A DNA stretch of 64,000 nucleotides from Methylobacterium sp. (GTDB lineage Bacteria; Pseudomonadota; Alphaproteobacteria; Rhizobiales; Beijerinckiaceae). The position numbers and the translations under genes are program-made. The DNA lies in contig JADCCN010000014.1 of assembly GCA_020252645.1 (NCBI GenBank), positions 1 to 64,000 on the forward strand, written 5' to 3'. Shown here piece by piece: positions 43,757 to 52,420 of this stretch. The notes beneath the pieces are model-generated. The model searched no databases. It worked only from the letters and a program-made list of their open reading frames with translations, and was not told the DNA's origin. How positions within the stretch are numbered: the first letter of the stretch is position 1; each line of letters opens with the position of its first letter.

Positions 43757-44962
43757 ATGGTGTTTTCGCAAAAGATGGTGCAGCCCCTTTCAGGCAGGAC
43801 GATCCTCCAGATCATCCCCATGCTGGATGCCGGAGGGGCCGAGCGCACGACGATCGATATCGCCGAGGGAATCGCGCAGGCCGGCGCGCGTTCGCTGGTG
43901 GCGACCGAGGGCGGCCGGCTGGTGGGCGAATTGCAGGCCAAGGGCGGAGTGTGGATTCCCTTCCCGGCCGCCACGAAGAACCCGCTCGCCATGGCGCTGA
44001 ATGTCGGCAAGCTCTCGCAGATCCTCAAAGCGGAGAAGGTCGATCTGGTCCATGCCCGCTCGCGCGCCCCGGCCTGGGTAGCGCTGGCCGCCTGCCGCCT
44101 TGCCGGCACGGGCTTCATGACGACCTATCACGGTGCCTATTCCGGCCTTTCCGCGCCGAAGCTGCTCTATAATTCGGTGATGGCGCGCGGCGAGGTGGTG
44201 ATCGCCAATTCGCATTTCACAGCCGAGCGTATCCAGGCCCAGTTCCGCATGAACCCCACCTGCCTGCGGGTCATCCACCGCGGCACGAATTTCGAAACCT
44301 TCTCGCCGGACAAGGTCTCGCCCGCGCGCGTCGAAAAGATCCGCCGCGGCTGGCTTGTGGCACCGGAGGAGCGCGTGGTGCTGCTCGCGGGACGCCTCAC
44401 GCCCTGGAAGGGGCAGAAGGTGCTGATCCGCGCGGCTCAGGTCCTGCGCGAGCGGGGCTATCGCGATCTCGTCTTCATCCTCGCGGGCGATCCGCAGGGC
44501 CGGGACGGCTATGTCATGGAGATCGACCAGCTGATCAGCGAGAACCAGCTGGGCGGCGTGGTGCGCCGCGTGGGGCATGTCTCGGACATGCCTGCGGCGC
44601 TTGCGGCCTCCGCGCTCGTGGCCGTGCCCTCGACCGCCCCGGAAGCCTTCGGCAGGGTGGCGGTGGAAGCGCAGGCGATGGGTGTGCCGGTGGTGGTCTC
44701 GAACCTCGGCGCCGTGCCCGAAACGGTGCTCGCGCCCCCGCAGGTGCGGCCCGACCAGCGCACGGGCTGGCGTGTTGCGCCCGACAACCCGGAAGAACTC
44801 GCCGATGCCATTGCCGAGGCCATCGACCTGATGCCCAGCACCTTCCAGGAACTCGCGGATCGGGCCCGCACGCATGTGATGGCGCGCTTCTCGCTGGAGC
44901 GGATGGTGAGCGAAACGCTCGATTGCTATTCGGCGCTGCTCGCGGAGCGCCAGAACCGTTGA
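43757..44962 (+). CDS. glycosyltransferase family 4
   Basis: A 401-residue GT-B retaining glycosyltransferase. The N-terminal acceptor domain starts ILQIIPMLDAGGAERTTIDIAEG, and the C-terminal donor domain has AGRLTPWKGQKVLIRAAQVL and the EX7E motif in PEAFGRVAVEAQAMGVPVVVSNLG. A role in lipopolysaccharide or exopolysaccharide assembly is likely, and sugar-nucleotide genes are found elsewhere in the window. The donor sugar is unknown. Confidence 0.88.
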   Translation: MVFSQKMVQPLSGRTILQIIPMLDAGGAERTTIDIAEGIAQAGARSLVATEGGRLVGELQAKGGVWIPFPAATKNPLAMALNVGKLSQILKAEKVDLVHARSRAPAWVALAACRLAGTGFMTTYHGAYSGLSAPKLLYNSVMARGEVVIANSHFTAERIQAQFRMNPTCLRVIHRGTNFETFSPDKVSPARVEKIRRGWLVAPEERVVLLAGRLTPWKGQKVLIRAAQVLRERGYRDLVFILAGDPQGRDGYVMEIDQLISENQLGGVVRRVGHVSDMPAALAASALVAVPSTAPEAFGRVAVEAQAMGVPVVVSNLGAVPETVLAPPQVRPDQRTGWRVAPDNPEELADAIAEAIDLMPSTFQELADRARTHVMARFSLERMVSETLDCYSALLAERQNR

Positions 44963-45088
44963 CAAAACGGGCAAACACAACGAATTTCACATGCATTCCG
45001 GAGAATTTGGTGGCATGGAATCGCGATCCCTTCCCGGATGCGCGCCAGCCATGGCGCAATTTCTTGCAACAGACCCAGGAGAAGACCC

Positions 45089-45628
45089 ATTCGCAGGCCC
45101 ATGAGAACCGCTCCCGTCCCCGCAAAGGACGGTCCGAGAATCAACCGCGATATCCGCGTGCGCGAAGTGCAGGTGATTGACGCCGATGGCTCGAACAAGG
45201 GCGTGCTGAACGTCTTCGATGCCATCCAGATCGCCGAGGAACAGGGGCTCGATCTGGTCGAGGTTGCCCCGAACGCCACGCCCCCGGTCTGCAAGATCAT
45301 GGATTACGGCCGCTTCCGCTTCCAGGAGCAGAAGAAGGCCGCCGAGGCGCGCAAGAAGCAGAAGGTCATCGAAATCAAGGAGATCAAGCTTCGCCCGGCC
45401 ATCGACGACCATGATTACGGCGTCAAGATGAAGGCGATGAAGGGCTTCTTCGAGGAAGGCAACAAGGTGAAGATCACCCTGCGCTTCCGCGGCCGCGAAA
45501 TGGCCCACCAGGATATCGGCATGAAGGTTCTCGACCGGGTGAAGCTCGATATCGTGGACATTGCCAAGGTGGAGCAGGAGCCGAGCTTCGAAGGCCGCCA
45601 GGTGGTGATGGTGCTCGCCCCGAAGTGA
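45089..45628 (+). CDS. infC: translation initiation factor IF-3, probable ATT start
   Basis: A 179-residue IF-3. The ATT at 45089 is proposed as start because AGGAG lies 7 bp upstream, the predicted N-terminus [21 protein letters not shown] fits IF-3, and the length equals the usual 180 residues. infC commonly uses a non-AUG start that IF-3 itself discriminates against, giving autoregulation. The first ATG upstream (45038) has no ribosome-binding site, and the next ATG (45104) would remove conserved residues only slightly. Domain N ([21 protein letters not shown]), the linker helix ([14 protein letters not shown]) and domain C ([14 protein letters not shown]) are intact. Confidence 0.9.
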   Translation: MRRPMRTAPVPAKDGPRINRDIRVREVQVIDADGSNKGVLNVFDAIQIAEEQGLDLVEVAPNATPPVCKIMDYGRFRFQEQKKAAEARKKQKVIEIKEIKLRPAIDDHDYGVKMKAMKGFFEEGNKVKITLRFRGREMAHQDIGMKVLDRVKLDIVDIAKVEQEPSFEGRQVVMVLAPK

Positions 45629-45808
45629 GGCGGGGCGCTGGCGGCGGCACCTGCCCCTGTTTTCGCTTGAACTTTCGGGCGCGCTGGCTTATGCACGCCG
45701 CTTCATTCGAACCGCCCGGCTGGTAAGGGCTGCCGTGGCGGTTCTTTCATGCGTTCCGAATTCCGGCTTGCCGGAGGGACGCCTCCAGCTCAAGACGGAG
45801 AAAGCGAA

Positions 45809-46009
45809 ATGCCCAAGCTGAAGACCAAATCCGGCGCGAAGAAGCGCTTCAAGATCACCGGCACCGGCAAGGTGAAATATGCCCAGTCCGGCAAGCGCCA
45901 TGGCATGATCAAGCGCTCGACGAAGCAGATCCGCGAGCATCGCGGCACGGCTGTCCTGTTCAAGACCGATGGCGACAACATCAAGAAGTACTGGCTCCCG
46001 AACGGCTAA
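45809..46009 (+). CDS. rpmI: 50S ribosomal protein L35
   Basis: A 66-residue basic protein that starts [20 protein letters not shown] and ends KKYWLPNG, matching L35. A CGGAG ribosome-binding site lies upstream. It follows infC by 180 bp and precedes rplT by 146 bp, the classical order of the IF-3/L35/L20 cluster. Confidence 0.96.
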   Translation: MPKLKTKSGAKKRFKITGTGKVKYAQSGKRHGMIKRSTKQIREHRGTAVLFKTDGDNIKKYWLPNG

Positions 46010-46155
46010 AGGGAGCATTTGCAAGCGAAGCATGTCCTCGCGCAGGCGAGGATGGACCCCGGTTCGCGTGAAGCAAATGCGACCCAGATCAGAAATCAGA
46101 GCGCCTCGCGCTCTCGTTTGAAGAAAACGATCAGCCAGACACAAGGAATTGAGCC

Positions 46156-46521
46156 ATGTCTCGTGTGAAGAGGGGCGTGACGTCTCACGCCAAGCACAAG
46201 AAAACCTACAAGGCCGCCAAGGGCTTCTATGGTCGCCGCAAGAACACCATCCGCACCGCGAAGGCCGCTGTCGATCGCGCGATGCAATATGCGACGCGTG
46301 ACCGCCGCGCCAAGAAGCGCACCTTCCGCGCGCTCTGGATCCAGCGCATCAACGCCGCCGTGCGCGAATTCGGCCTGACCTACAGCCGCTTCATTGATGG
46401 CCTCGCGAAGGCCGGCGTCGAGGTGGATCGCAAGGTGCTCTCCGAACTCGCCATCCACGAGCCGGAGGCTTTCAAGGCCATCGTCGAGAAGGCGAAGGGC
46501 GCGCTGCCGGCCGCAGCCTGA
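46156..46521 (+). CDS. rplT: 50S ribosomal protein L20
   Basis: A 121-residue ribosomal protein, with [30 protein letters not shown] as its basic N-terminal arm and the globular RNA-binding C-terminal part with [23 protein letters not shown]. In enterobacteria L20 represses its own operon by binding the leader; whether that happens here cannot be seen. A strong terminator follows. Confidence 0.97.
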   Translation: MSRVKRGVTSHAKHKKTYKAAKGFYGRRKNTIRTAKAAVDRAMQYATRDRRAKKRTFRALWIQRINAAVREFGLTYSRFIDGLAKAGVEVDRKVLSELAIHEPEAFKAIVEKAKGALPAAA

Positions 46522-46551
46522 GTTGGCTTCGATCTTTCGAGAAAAAGCAAC

Positions 46552-46579
46552 AGGCGGCCCTTCGCGGGGCCGCCTTTTT
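46552..46579 (+). terminator. intrinsic terminator after rplT
   Basis: AGGCGGCCC-TTCGCG-GGGCCGCCT followed by TTTT gives a perfect 9-bp stem and T tract 30 bp past the rplT stop. It separates the translation genes from the barrel-protein gene. Confidence 0.9.
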
Positions 46580-46888
46580 CTGCTGCGCTGCGGGGTGCGC
46601 TCTGCCGCTGCTGCCGGCTGCCCTCGACGGATCTCCCGGCCCGGGACGCTCGAATCGGCTGCGAAGCGGGTTGTATGCAGACGAAAAAACACGCATAAAT
46701 TGTAATCAGAGAGCAAGAAATTTAGGCACGCTTGCCCAATTATTGAGATTTATCAATTTTTTAAGAAGAAATTATGTGGCAGATGGGCAACTCGTCTCGA
46801 TGATATGCGGATTTGGCATACTTCGTATTTGATTTGTTAACCATCGCGACGTTTCCGTGGTGGGGTCATTTATGCCAGGAGCTTCCCC
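46580..46888. other. AT-rich intergenic region upstream of the outer-membrane protein gene
   Basis: The stretch 46680-46850 is clearly more AT-rich than its surroundings, with TTGTAATCAGAGAG, TTATCAATTTTTTAAG and TATTTGATTTGTTAAC. No gene is evident. It presumably holds the promoter and 5' untranslated region of the gene at 46889; an AGGAG ribosome-binding site lies just before that ATG. Confidence 0.6.
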
Positions 46889-47803
46889 ATGTTTCGACCT
46901 GCTGTTTTCGCGACGTCCCTTTTCGTCGCCACCGGCGCTTTCGCGGCTGATCTCGGCGCGAAGAAGCCGAGCCCCGTGGCGCCCGCTCCTTCGGCGGCCT
47001 GCAAGGAAACCAAGGGACTTCCGGTTGATGCGTTCGGCTTCGCCACGGGCTCGGATGTGTCCGATCTCGGTGCCTGGGGCATCGCGCTCGACAATGTGTA
47101 TGTCGCGGGCGGGCGCGGTGGTCGCACCTATGGCTACACGGGCACGGTGCAGGTCTCGGGCTCCTTCCTTCCCTGCTTCGAGATCGGCCCTTACGCTTAC
47201 TACAACATCGCCGGTTACAAGCCTTATGGCGGCGTGGAGCGCCAGGGCACGCTCCTCGGCGGCGGCGTCGAGATGAAGTACAAATTCCTCGGCCGCGCGA
47301 CCCACGGTATGGGGCTGACGCTTGCGGTGAGCCCGAATATCGGCCGCTATAACGGCTTCTCGATCTATGGCGGCCGCGATGCGGTGTTCGGCAACTCCTA
47401 CCGATTGCTGGCGGATGCTGAATTGGTCAAGGGCAAGCTCTTCGGCGCCCTGAACATCGAACTCTTCCAGACCGCCTATGCCGACACGCTGCCGGGCTTC
47501 CGCAACCTCTCGCAGTTCAATCTGCGCGCTGCGCTGACCTCGCCGGTGACCGACTCGCTCTATCTCGGCGCCGAGGCAAGCTTCCAGGTCGCCAAGACCG
47601 GCATGTGGATGGATGGCAGCTTCCGTGCCACGGCCGCCTATATCGGCCCGTCCTTCCTCTGGGCGATCAACGACAAGTTCACGCTCAACGGCACCTGGGC
47701 CTATCAGGTCTATGGCAACGACAAGTCGGGCCCGAACAAGCGCCTGGGCACCCTGGTGTTCCCGCTGCATCAGGCGCGCCTGAAGCTGGCCTATGCCTTC
47801 TGA
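46889..47803 (+). CDS. outer-membrane beta-barrel protein of unknown function
   Basis: A 304-residue protein with a signal peptide of about 20 residues ending FAADLG, then a short proline-rich segment with a Cys (APSAACKET). The rest shows alternating aromatic and small residues in about ten to twelve strands (for example CFEIGPYAYYNIAGYKPYG, FLGRATHGMGLTLAVSPNIG, NLSQFNLRAAL), and the last residue is phenylalanine (LKLAYAF), the classical barrel sorting signal. It is not one of the rhizobial porins I can name. It lies between the L20 terminator and pheS and has its own promoter region and terminator. Confidence 0.75.
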   Translation: MFRPAVFATSLFVATGAFAADLGAKKPSPVAPAPSAACKETKGLPVDAFGFATGSDVSDLGAWGIALDNVYVAGGRGGRTYGYTGTVQVSGSFLPCFEIGPYAYYNIAGYKPYGGVERQGTLLGGGVEMKYKFLGRATHGMGLTLAVSPNIGRYNGFSIYGGRDAVFGNSYRLLADAELVKGKLFGALNIELFQTAYADTLPGFRNLSQFNLRAALTSPVTDSLYLGAEASFQVAKTGMWMDGSFRATAAYIGPSFLWAINDKFTLNGTWAYQVYGNDKSGPNKRLGTLVFPLHQARLKLAYAF

Positions 47804-47823
47804 GGTCAAGACCACCGCATCTG

Positions 47824-47849
47824 AAAGGCCCGCTCCGGCGGGCCTTTTT
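47824..47849 (+). terminator. intrinsic terminator after the barrel-protein gene
   Basis: AAAGGCCCGC-TCCG-GCGGGCCTTT followed by TT gives a 10-bp perfect stem 20 bp past the stop. It would isolate the barrel gene from pheS. Confidence 0.88.
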
Positions 47850-47925
47850 CGTTTTGACGGTCGCTCAAGCTTGACGCGCGTCTCAGCGCCAATACAAGCA
47901 TCCCCACCAATGCAACGGGGTCACC

Positions 47926-49008
47926 ATGTCGGATTTGGCTCAGCTCGAAACGGAAATCCTCGGCGAGATCGCCGAGGCCGCCAACGAGGAGGCGCTTGAG
48001 GCGCTCCGGGTGAAGGCGCTCGGCAAGAAGGGCTCGATCTCCGGTCTGCTCGCGACTTTGGCCAGCCTTGCGCCCGAGGATCGCAAGAGCTTCGGCGCCA
48101 GCATCAATGCCGTGAAGGACCGCGTGACCGAGGCGCTCGCCACCCGCCGCATCACGCTGAAGGATGCCGCGCTCGATGCGCGCCTCGCCGCAGAGCGCGC
48201 CGATGTCTCGCTTCCCTCCCGCGAGAGCGGGCTCGAGGCAGGCCGCATCCACCCCATCAGCCAGGTGATGGACGAGCTTACGGCGATTTTCGCCGATCTC
48301 GGCTTCGCGGTTGCGGAAGGCCCGGATATCGAAAGTGACGATTACAACTTCACCAAGCTGAACTTTCCCCTGGGCCACCCGGCGCGGGAGATGCACGATA
48401 CGTTCTTCTTTTCGCCCGATGAGAAGGGTGAGCGGAAGCTCTTGCGCACGCATACCTCGCCCGTGCAGGTGCGCACCATGCTGCGGGAGAAGCCGCCGAT
48501 CCGGGTGATCTGTCCGGGCCGCACCTATCGCTGCGATTCCGACCAGACCCATACCCCGATGTTCCATCAGGTCGAGGGGCTGGTGATCGACAAGGAGGCC
48601 AATCTCGGCCAGCTGAAATGGGTGCTGGAAGAGTTCTGCAAGGCTTTCTTCGAGGTGCCGCATGTGAAGATGCGCTTCCGCCCCTCGTTCTTCCCCTTCA
48701 CCGAGCCCTCGATGGAGGTCGATATCCAGTGCTCGCGCCGGGGGGGTGAAATCCGCTTCGGCGAGGGCGAGGATTGGCTCGAAATCCTGGGCTGCGGCAT
48801 GGTGCACCCGAATGTGCTCAGGAATTGCGGGCTCGATCCCGATGCCGTGCAGGGCTATGCCTGGGGCATGGGCATCGACCGCATCGCCATGCTGAAATAC
48901 GGCATGCCGGATCTGCGCCCGTTCTTCGAGGCGGATATCCGCTGGCTGAAGCATTACGGCTTCCGCCCGCTGGATCTGCCGAGCCTCGCGGCCGGGCTTT
49001 CGGCTTGA
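47926..49008 (+). CDS. pheS: phenylalanyl-tRNA synthetase alpha subunit
   Basis: A 360-residue class II synthetase subunit. The N-terminal coiled coil (residues 1-90) precedes the catalytic core, with motif 1 around [19 protein letters not shown], motif 2 at [24 protein letters not shown] and motif 3 at [22 protein letters not shown]. The core is complete. The usual partner pheT does not follow; a glycosyltransferase-like gene overlaps the stop instead, so PheT must be encoded elsewhere. Confidence 0.96.
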   Translation: MSDLAQLETEILGEIAEAANEEALEALRVKALGKKGSISGLLATLASLAPEDRKSFGASINAVKDRVTEALATRRITLKDAALDARLAAERADVSLPSRESGLEAGRIHPISQVMDELTAIFADLGFAVAEGPDIESDDYNFTKLNFPLGHPAREMHDTFFFSPDEKGERKLLRTHTSPVQVRTMLREKPPIRVICPGRTYRCDSDQTHTPMFHQVEGLVIDKEANLGQLKWVLEEFCKAFFEVPHVKMRFRPSFFPFTEPSMEVDIQCSRRGGEIRFGEGEDWLEILGCGMVHPNVLRNCGLDPDAVQGYAWGMGIDRIAMLKYGMPDLRPFFEADIRWLKHYGFRPLDLPSLAAGLSA

Positions 49009-49952
49009 AGCGCGATATCGCGATCCTCATCTACAGCCGGGGGCGGGAGAGCCTTCTCGCCCGGCTGATCGACGATCTCGATCGCTTCTACATGCCGGCT
49101 CTGGAAGCGGGCGGTCTCAGCGTCTGCGCCTTCATCTACGCGCAGAACTATTCCCGCGCCTATCTCGATGGCCTGAGGCAGCGTCATGCGGCGGCTGCCG
49201 CGGCCGGAAGGCTCATCCTTTGCCAGGCCGAGCGCCCCCATTCCTGCATTGGCGAGGTCTTCCTGGCCGCGGCCGATGCGATGCATGCGCGGGTCGATTA
49301 CCGGCTCGCCATGCTGATGGATGATGACAGCCTCTATCGCGCGGATGCTCAGGTCGATGCCAATCTCCGCGACACGGCCCGCCTGTTCCTCGCGGCGGGA
49401 GATCGCGCCTATTCCCTGAAGCTCGGCCCGGCGCGGGTGGTGGAATACTGGCCGTTCATTGATCCCAAAGGGCCGATCATGCCCTTCAAGGAAAAGATGC
49501 TCTGGGTGAGCCGCGTGGTGATGGAGGAGGCGCTGGCCTTCCCGGCCTTCGCCACGCTCGCCGTGGGCGAGGATGTGGTTCTGGCGGCCATTGCCTGGCG
49601 GGGCGGGGCGGAGAAGTGCTTCGGCGTTTTCGGCCTTGGCACCTTCCTGCATCTCGGCTTCGAGCCGGATGAGGAAAACGCCGGCCTCGCCATGGGCGGA
49701 GGCTATGGCGAACTCGTGGGGTATGACGAGACGAAACATGCCGATCCCGAACTCGGCAAGTACGGCGCGGCCTTTCGCGGCGGAATCGTGCCGCACACGG
49801 TGCTGCCCGAGATCTTCGTCGGCCCCGAGCATCCGCATCATACGATCAGCGGCATCAACCCCGAGGCGGTCGCACAATACGGCATTCGCGAAACGGGCTT
49901 CAGCCGGATCCACCGCAAAGCGGCGATTGGGAAAACACCCAAATCCGGTTGA
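49005..49952 (+). CDS. glycosyltransferase-like protein (GT-A type), unknown
   Basis: A 315-residue protein starting at TTG 49005, which overlaps the pheS stop (TTGA). The start [24 protein letters not shown] resembles a GT-A nucleotide-binding strand, and [12 protein letters not shown] places a DDD motif at residues 106-108 where the metal-binding DxD of GT-A enzymes is found. The rest has no motif that I know, and I do not recognise a named family. Translational coupling to pheS would be an unusual arrangement. A TPP riboswitch follows downstream. Confidence 0.75.
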   Translation: MKRDIAILIYSRGRESLLARLIDDLDRFYMPALEAGGLSVCAFIYAQNYSRAYLDGLRQRHAAAAAAGRLILCQAERPHSCIGEVFLAAADAMHARVDYRLAMLMDDDSLYRADAQVDANLRDTARLFLAAGDRAYSLKLGPARVVEYWPFIDPKGPIMPFKEKMLWVSRVVMEEALAFPAFATLAVGEDVVLAAIAWRGGAEKCFGVFGLGTFLHLGFEPDEENAGLAMGGGYGELVGYDETKHADPELGKYGAAFRGGIVPHTVLPEIFVGPEHPHHTISGINPEAVAQYGIRETGFSRIHRKAAIGKTPKSG

Positions 49953-49984
49953 CATCGCCGCCCGGCTGACCATTCTTGGTGGCT

Positions 49985-50080
49985 TTCCGAGGGGTGTCGC
50001 AACCGGCGACTGAGATCAGGGGAATGGACCTGAGCACTCTTTGAACCTGATCCGGGTCATGCCGGCGAAGGGACGGGACA
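49985..50080 (+). promoter_or_regulatory. TPP riboswitch (THI element)
   Basis: The conserved TPP aptamer blocks are all present: GGGGTGTCGC, GGCGACTGAGATC, then TTGAACCTGATCCGGGTCATGCCGGCGAAGGGA. The element lies 80 bp ahead of a short ORF and 180 bp ahead of thiM. TPP binding would repress the thiM-thiE-thiD operon. The remaining sequence 50081-50159 has no recognised feature other than the expression platform. Confidence 0.93.
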
Positions 50081-50159
50081 TTGCTCGCGGGGTCCATTCT
50101 CCGCTCATCCTGAAACCCCCGCCGCATCACCCCATGCTCGAACCATGGAGTGCTGCACG

Positions 50160-50264
50160 ATGAACAAGCCGATTTCCCCCGAGGGCCACCCGGCGGTGAA
50201 AAGCCGCGACCATGCGCCGAGATGCGCGAAGAGCGTCAAGCTCACCGTCGAGAAGGTGCGATGA
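50160..50264 (+). CDS. 34-codon ORF coupled to thiM
   Basis: The peptide begins MNKPISPEGHPAVKSRDHAP and has a basic C-terminal half with KSVKLTVEKVR. Its TGA overlaps the thiM ATG (ATGA), and GGAG lies about 9 bp before its ATG. It sits between the TPP riboswitch and thiM, so it may be a leader ORF whose translation opens the thiM start. It could also be fortuitous. Confidence 0.35.
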   Translation: MNKPISPEGHPAVKSRDHAPRCAKSVKLTVEKVR

Positions 50265-50959
50265 CGCCCTTTCCGCTTGAGGAGGCGCGGCGCCTGGCCC
50301 GCGCCTTGGCCGTGCGCCGGCCGCGCATCCATGTGCTGACCAATCCGGTGGCGCAGGCGCCGAGCGCGCATGCGCTCGTGGCGCTCGGGGCCGAGCCATC
50401 GATGTCCGCGCATCCCCGCGACATCCTCGCCCTGGTGCGCGGCGCGGATGCCCTCCTCGTCAATCTCGGCATGCTCGAACCCGCGCGCGAGGCGGCGATC
50501 GAGGCGCTTCTCGCGGAGGGCGCGGCCTTGGCGACGCCCGTCGTGCTCGACCCCGTGATGGCCGATCGCGTGCCGTTCCGTCGTGAACTGGCGGAAAGGT
50601 TTTCGTCTTTCCCGCGGCTCCTCGTGAAGGGGAATGCGGGAGAGATGGCCACCTTGCGCGGCGCTTTTCCGGCCGGGACGGTTCTCGTCACCACCGGCAA
50701 GGCCGATCATATCGAGGGCAGCGCCGCCTGCGAGATCGCGGGCGGCCACCCGCTCATGGCGCGGTTCTCGGGCTCGGGTTGTCTTGCGGGCGCGCTGATC
50801 GCGGCTTTCGCGAGCGTCGAGCCTGAGCCGGCGCGCGCCGCGGCCGCCGCGCTGACAGCCTTGCGACACGCCGCAAGCGAGGCCGGAGCGAACGCGCAGG
50901 GCCCCGGCACCTTCGTGCCGCTTCTTCTCGATTCCCTCGCCCGCTTCCCGGAAGGATGA
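50261..50959 (+). CDS. thiM: hydroxyethylthiazole kinase
   Basis: A 232-residue kinase that phosphorylates the thiazole moiety for salvage. The ribokinase-like core shows RIHVLTNPVAQAPSAHALVALGAEPSMSAHP at the substrate site, VVLDPVMADRVPFR and the ATP/anion-hole motif SGSGCLAGALIAAF. GAAGG lies just before the ATG. It is slightly shorter than the usual 260 residues. It is followed by thiE after 1 bp. Confidence 0.9.
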   Translation: MTPFPLEEARRLARALAVRRPRIHVLTNPVAQAPSAHALVALGAEPSMSAHPRDILALVRGADALLVNLGMLEPAREAAIEALLAEGAALATPVVLDPVMADRVPFRRELAERFSSFPRLLVKGNAGEMATLRGAFPAGTVLVTTGKADHIEGSAACEIAGGHPLMARFSGSGCLAGALIAAFASVEPEPARAAAAALTALRHAASEAGANAQGPGTFVPLLLDSLARFPEG

Positions 50960-50960
50960 C

Positions 50961-51605
50961 ATGGCTCTGAACATCACCCTCTACGGCATCGTGGACCCGC
51001 AGATCGCGAGGGGTCGCAGCCTCGCGCACCTCGCGCGTGCGGCGGCCGATGGCGGCACGACGATCATCCAGTATCGCGCGAAGGAGGCGGTTACCCGCGC
51101 GATGATCGCGGAAGCGCGGGGCATCGTAGCCGCGCTTTCGGGCACGAATGTGCCGCTGCTCATCAATGATCGCGTGGATGTCGCCCTCGCCAGCGGCGCG
51201 CAGGGCGTGCATCTCGGGCGCGAGGATATGCACCCGGCGGATGCCCGCGCGCTTCTGGGGTCCAATTCCATCATCGGCGCGACCGTGAAGGACCGCGACG
51301 ATCTGCTCGCCCTGCGCGGTCAGCCCGTCGATTATCTCTGTATCGGTGGCGTTTTCGCGACAAGCCACAAGGACAACCCCGATCCGCCCCTGGGAATCCC
51401 TGGCTTCCGGGCCCTGCGCGCCGAGGCGCGGGAATGGCTCGGCCATATCCCGGTCGGCGCCATCGCGGGGATCACGGTCGAGAATGCGGGCGCGCTCATG
51501 GAAGCGGGCGCGGATGGCGTCGCGGTGATCGGCGCGCTTTTCGCGGGCGAGGATCCGTGCAGGGCGGCGAAAGCCTTCTTGCCCGTTCTGAGGAGGGCGG
51601 CATGA
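50961..51605 (+). CDS. thiE: thiamine-phosphate synthase
   Basis: A 214-residue TIM-barrel enzyme that joins HMP-PP and the thiazole phosphate. The motifs IIQYRAKEAVTRAM, LLINDRVDVALASGAQGVHLGREDM and YLCIGGVFATSHKDNP are the ThiE diphosphate and pyrimidine sites. Its stop overlaps thiD (ATGA). Confidence 0.94.
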   Translation: MALNITLYGIVDPQIARGRSLAHLARAAADGGTTIIQYRAKEAVTRAMIAEARGIVAALSGTNVPLLINDRVDVALASGAQGVHLGREDMHPADARALLGSNSIIGATVKDRDDLLALRGQPVDYLCIGGVFATSHKDNPDPPLGIPGFRALRAEAREWLGHIPVGAIAGITVENAGALMEAGADGVAVIGALFAGEDPCRAAKAFLPVLRRAA

Positions 51606-52405
51606 TCCCCGTCGCGCTCACGATTGCGGGCTCGGATTCCGGCGGCGGCGCCGGCATTCAGGCGGACCTGAAAACCTTCTCCGCCCTTGGCGTGTTCGGC
51701 ACCAGCGCGCTCACGGCACTCACGGCGCAGAACACGCTGGGCGTTTCCGCCGTGCACGCTCCGCCGCCGGATTTCGTGGCGGCGCAGATCGAGGCCGTGC
51801 TCACGGATTTCCGGGTCGGCGCGGCGAAGACCGGGATGCTCCATTCCGCCGAGATCATCACGGCCGTGGCGGAGGCCCTGGCCGAGGCGCCCCATCTCCC
51901 GCTCGTTGTCGATCCCGTGATGATCGCGACCTCCGGGGATCCCCTCATCCGGCCAGAGGCCGTCATGGTGATGGTGAAAGTGCTCTTCCCGCGCGCTGTT
52001 CTCGTCACGCCCAATCTCGCGGAGGCGGCCGCGCTCACCGGCGAGCGCATCGCGCAGGATCTCGACGCCATGCAGCGGCAGGGGGAGGCGATCCGCGCCA
52101 TGGGCGCCCGCGCCGTGCTGATGAAGGGCGGACATTCGGAGGGGCCGGAGGCGACGGACCTGCTGGTGAGCGATGAAGGCTCGCGCCTCTTTTCCGCGCC
52201 GCGGGTGAAAACCCGCCACACCCATGGCACGGGCTGCACATTGTCCGCGGCCATTGCGGCCGGCCTCGCCAGGGGCCAGCCGATGGAACAGGCGATTGGA
52301 GCGGCCAAGACCTATCTCACCGCCGCGCTGGTCGCGGGGAAGAGCCTCGGCCTCGGGCACGGCAACGGGCCGGTCCATCATTTTCATGCCCTCCGGGCGC
52401 GCTGA
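51602..52405 (+). CDS. thiD: hydroxymethylpyrimidine/phosphomethylpyrimidine kinase
   Basis: A 267-residue ribokinase-fold enzyme that phosphorylates HMP and HMP-P. The signature AGSDSGGGAGIQADLKTFSALG is near the N-terminus, VVDPVMIATSGDPL in the middle, and HTHGTGCTLSAAIAAGLARG closes the ATP site. Starting at ATG 51602 it overlaps thiE. Together with thiM and thiE it forms a salvage and synthesis route to TMP; thiC and thiG are not in the window. Confidence 0.95.
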   Translation: MIPVALTIAGSDSGGGAGIQADLKTFSALGVFGTSALTALTAQNTLGVSAVHAPPPDFVAAQIEAVLTDFRVGAAKTGMLHSAEIITAVAEALAEAPHLPLVVDPVMIATSGDPLIRPEAVMVMVKVLFPRAVLVTPNLAEAAALTGERIAQDLDAMQRQGEAIRAMGARAVLMKGGHSEGPEATDLLVSDEGSRLFSAPRVKTRHTHGTGCTLSAAIAAGLARGQPMEQAIGAAKTYLTAALVAGKSLGLGHGNGPVHHFHALRAR

Positions 52406-52420
52406 TTGCTGGAGGAAACC

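Noticed and set aside
45038-45088. An upstream ATG for infC giving 17 extra residues
   Set aside because: It has no ribosome-binding site and adds non-conserved residues; the ATT at 45089 has AGGAG at the correct distance.
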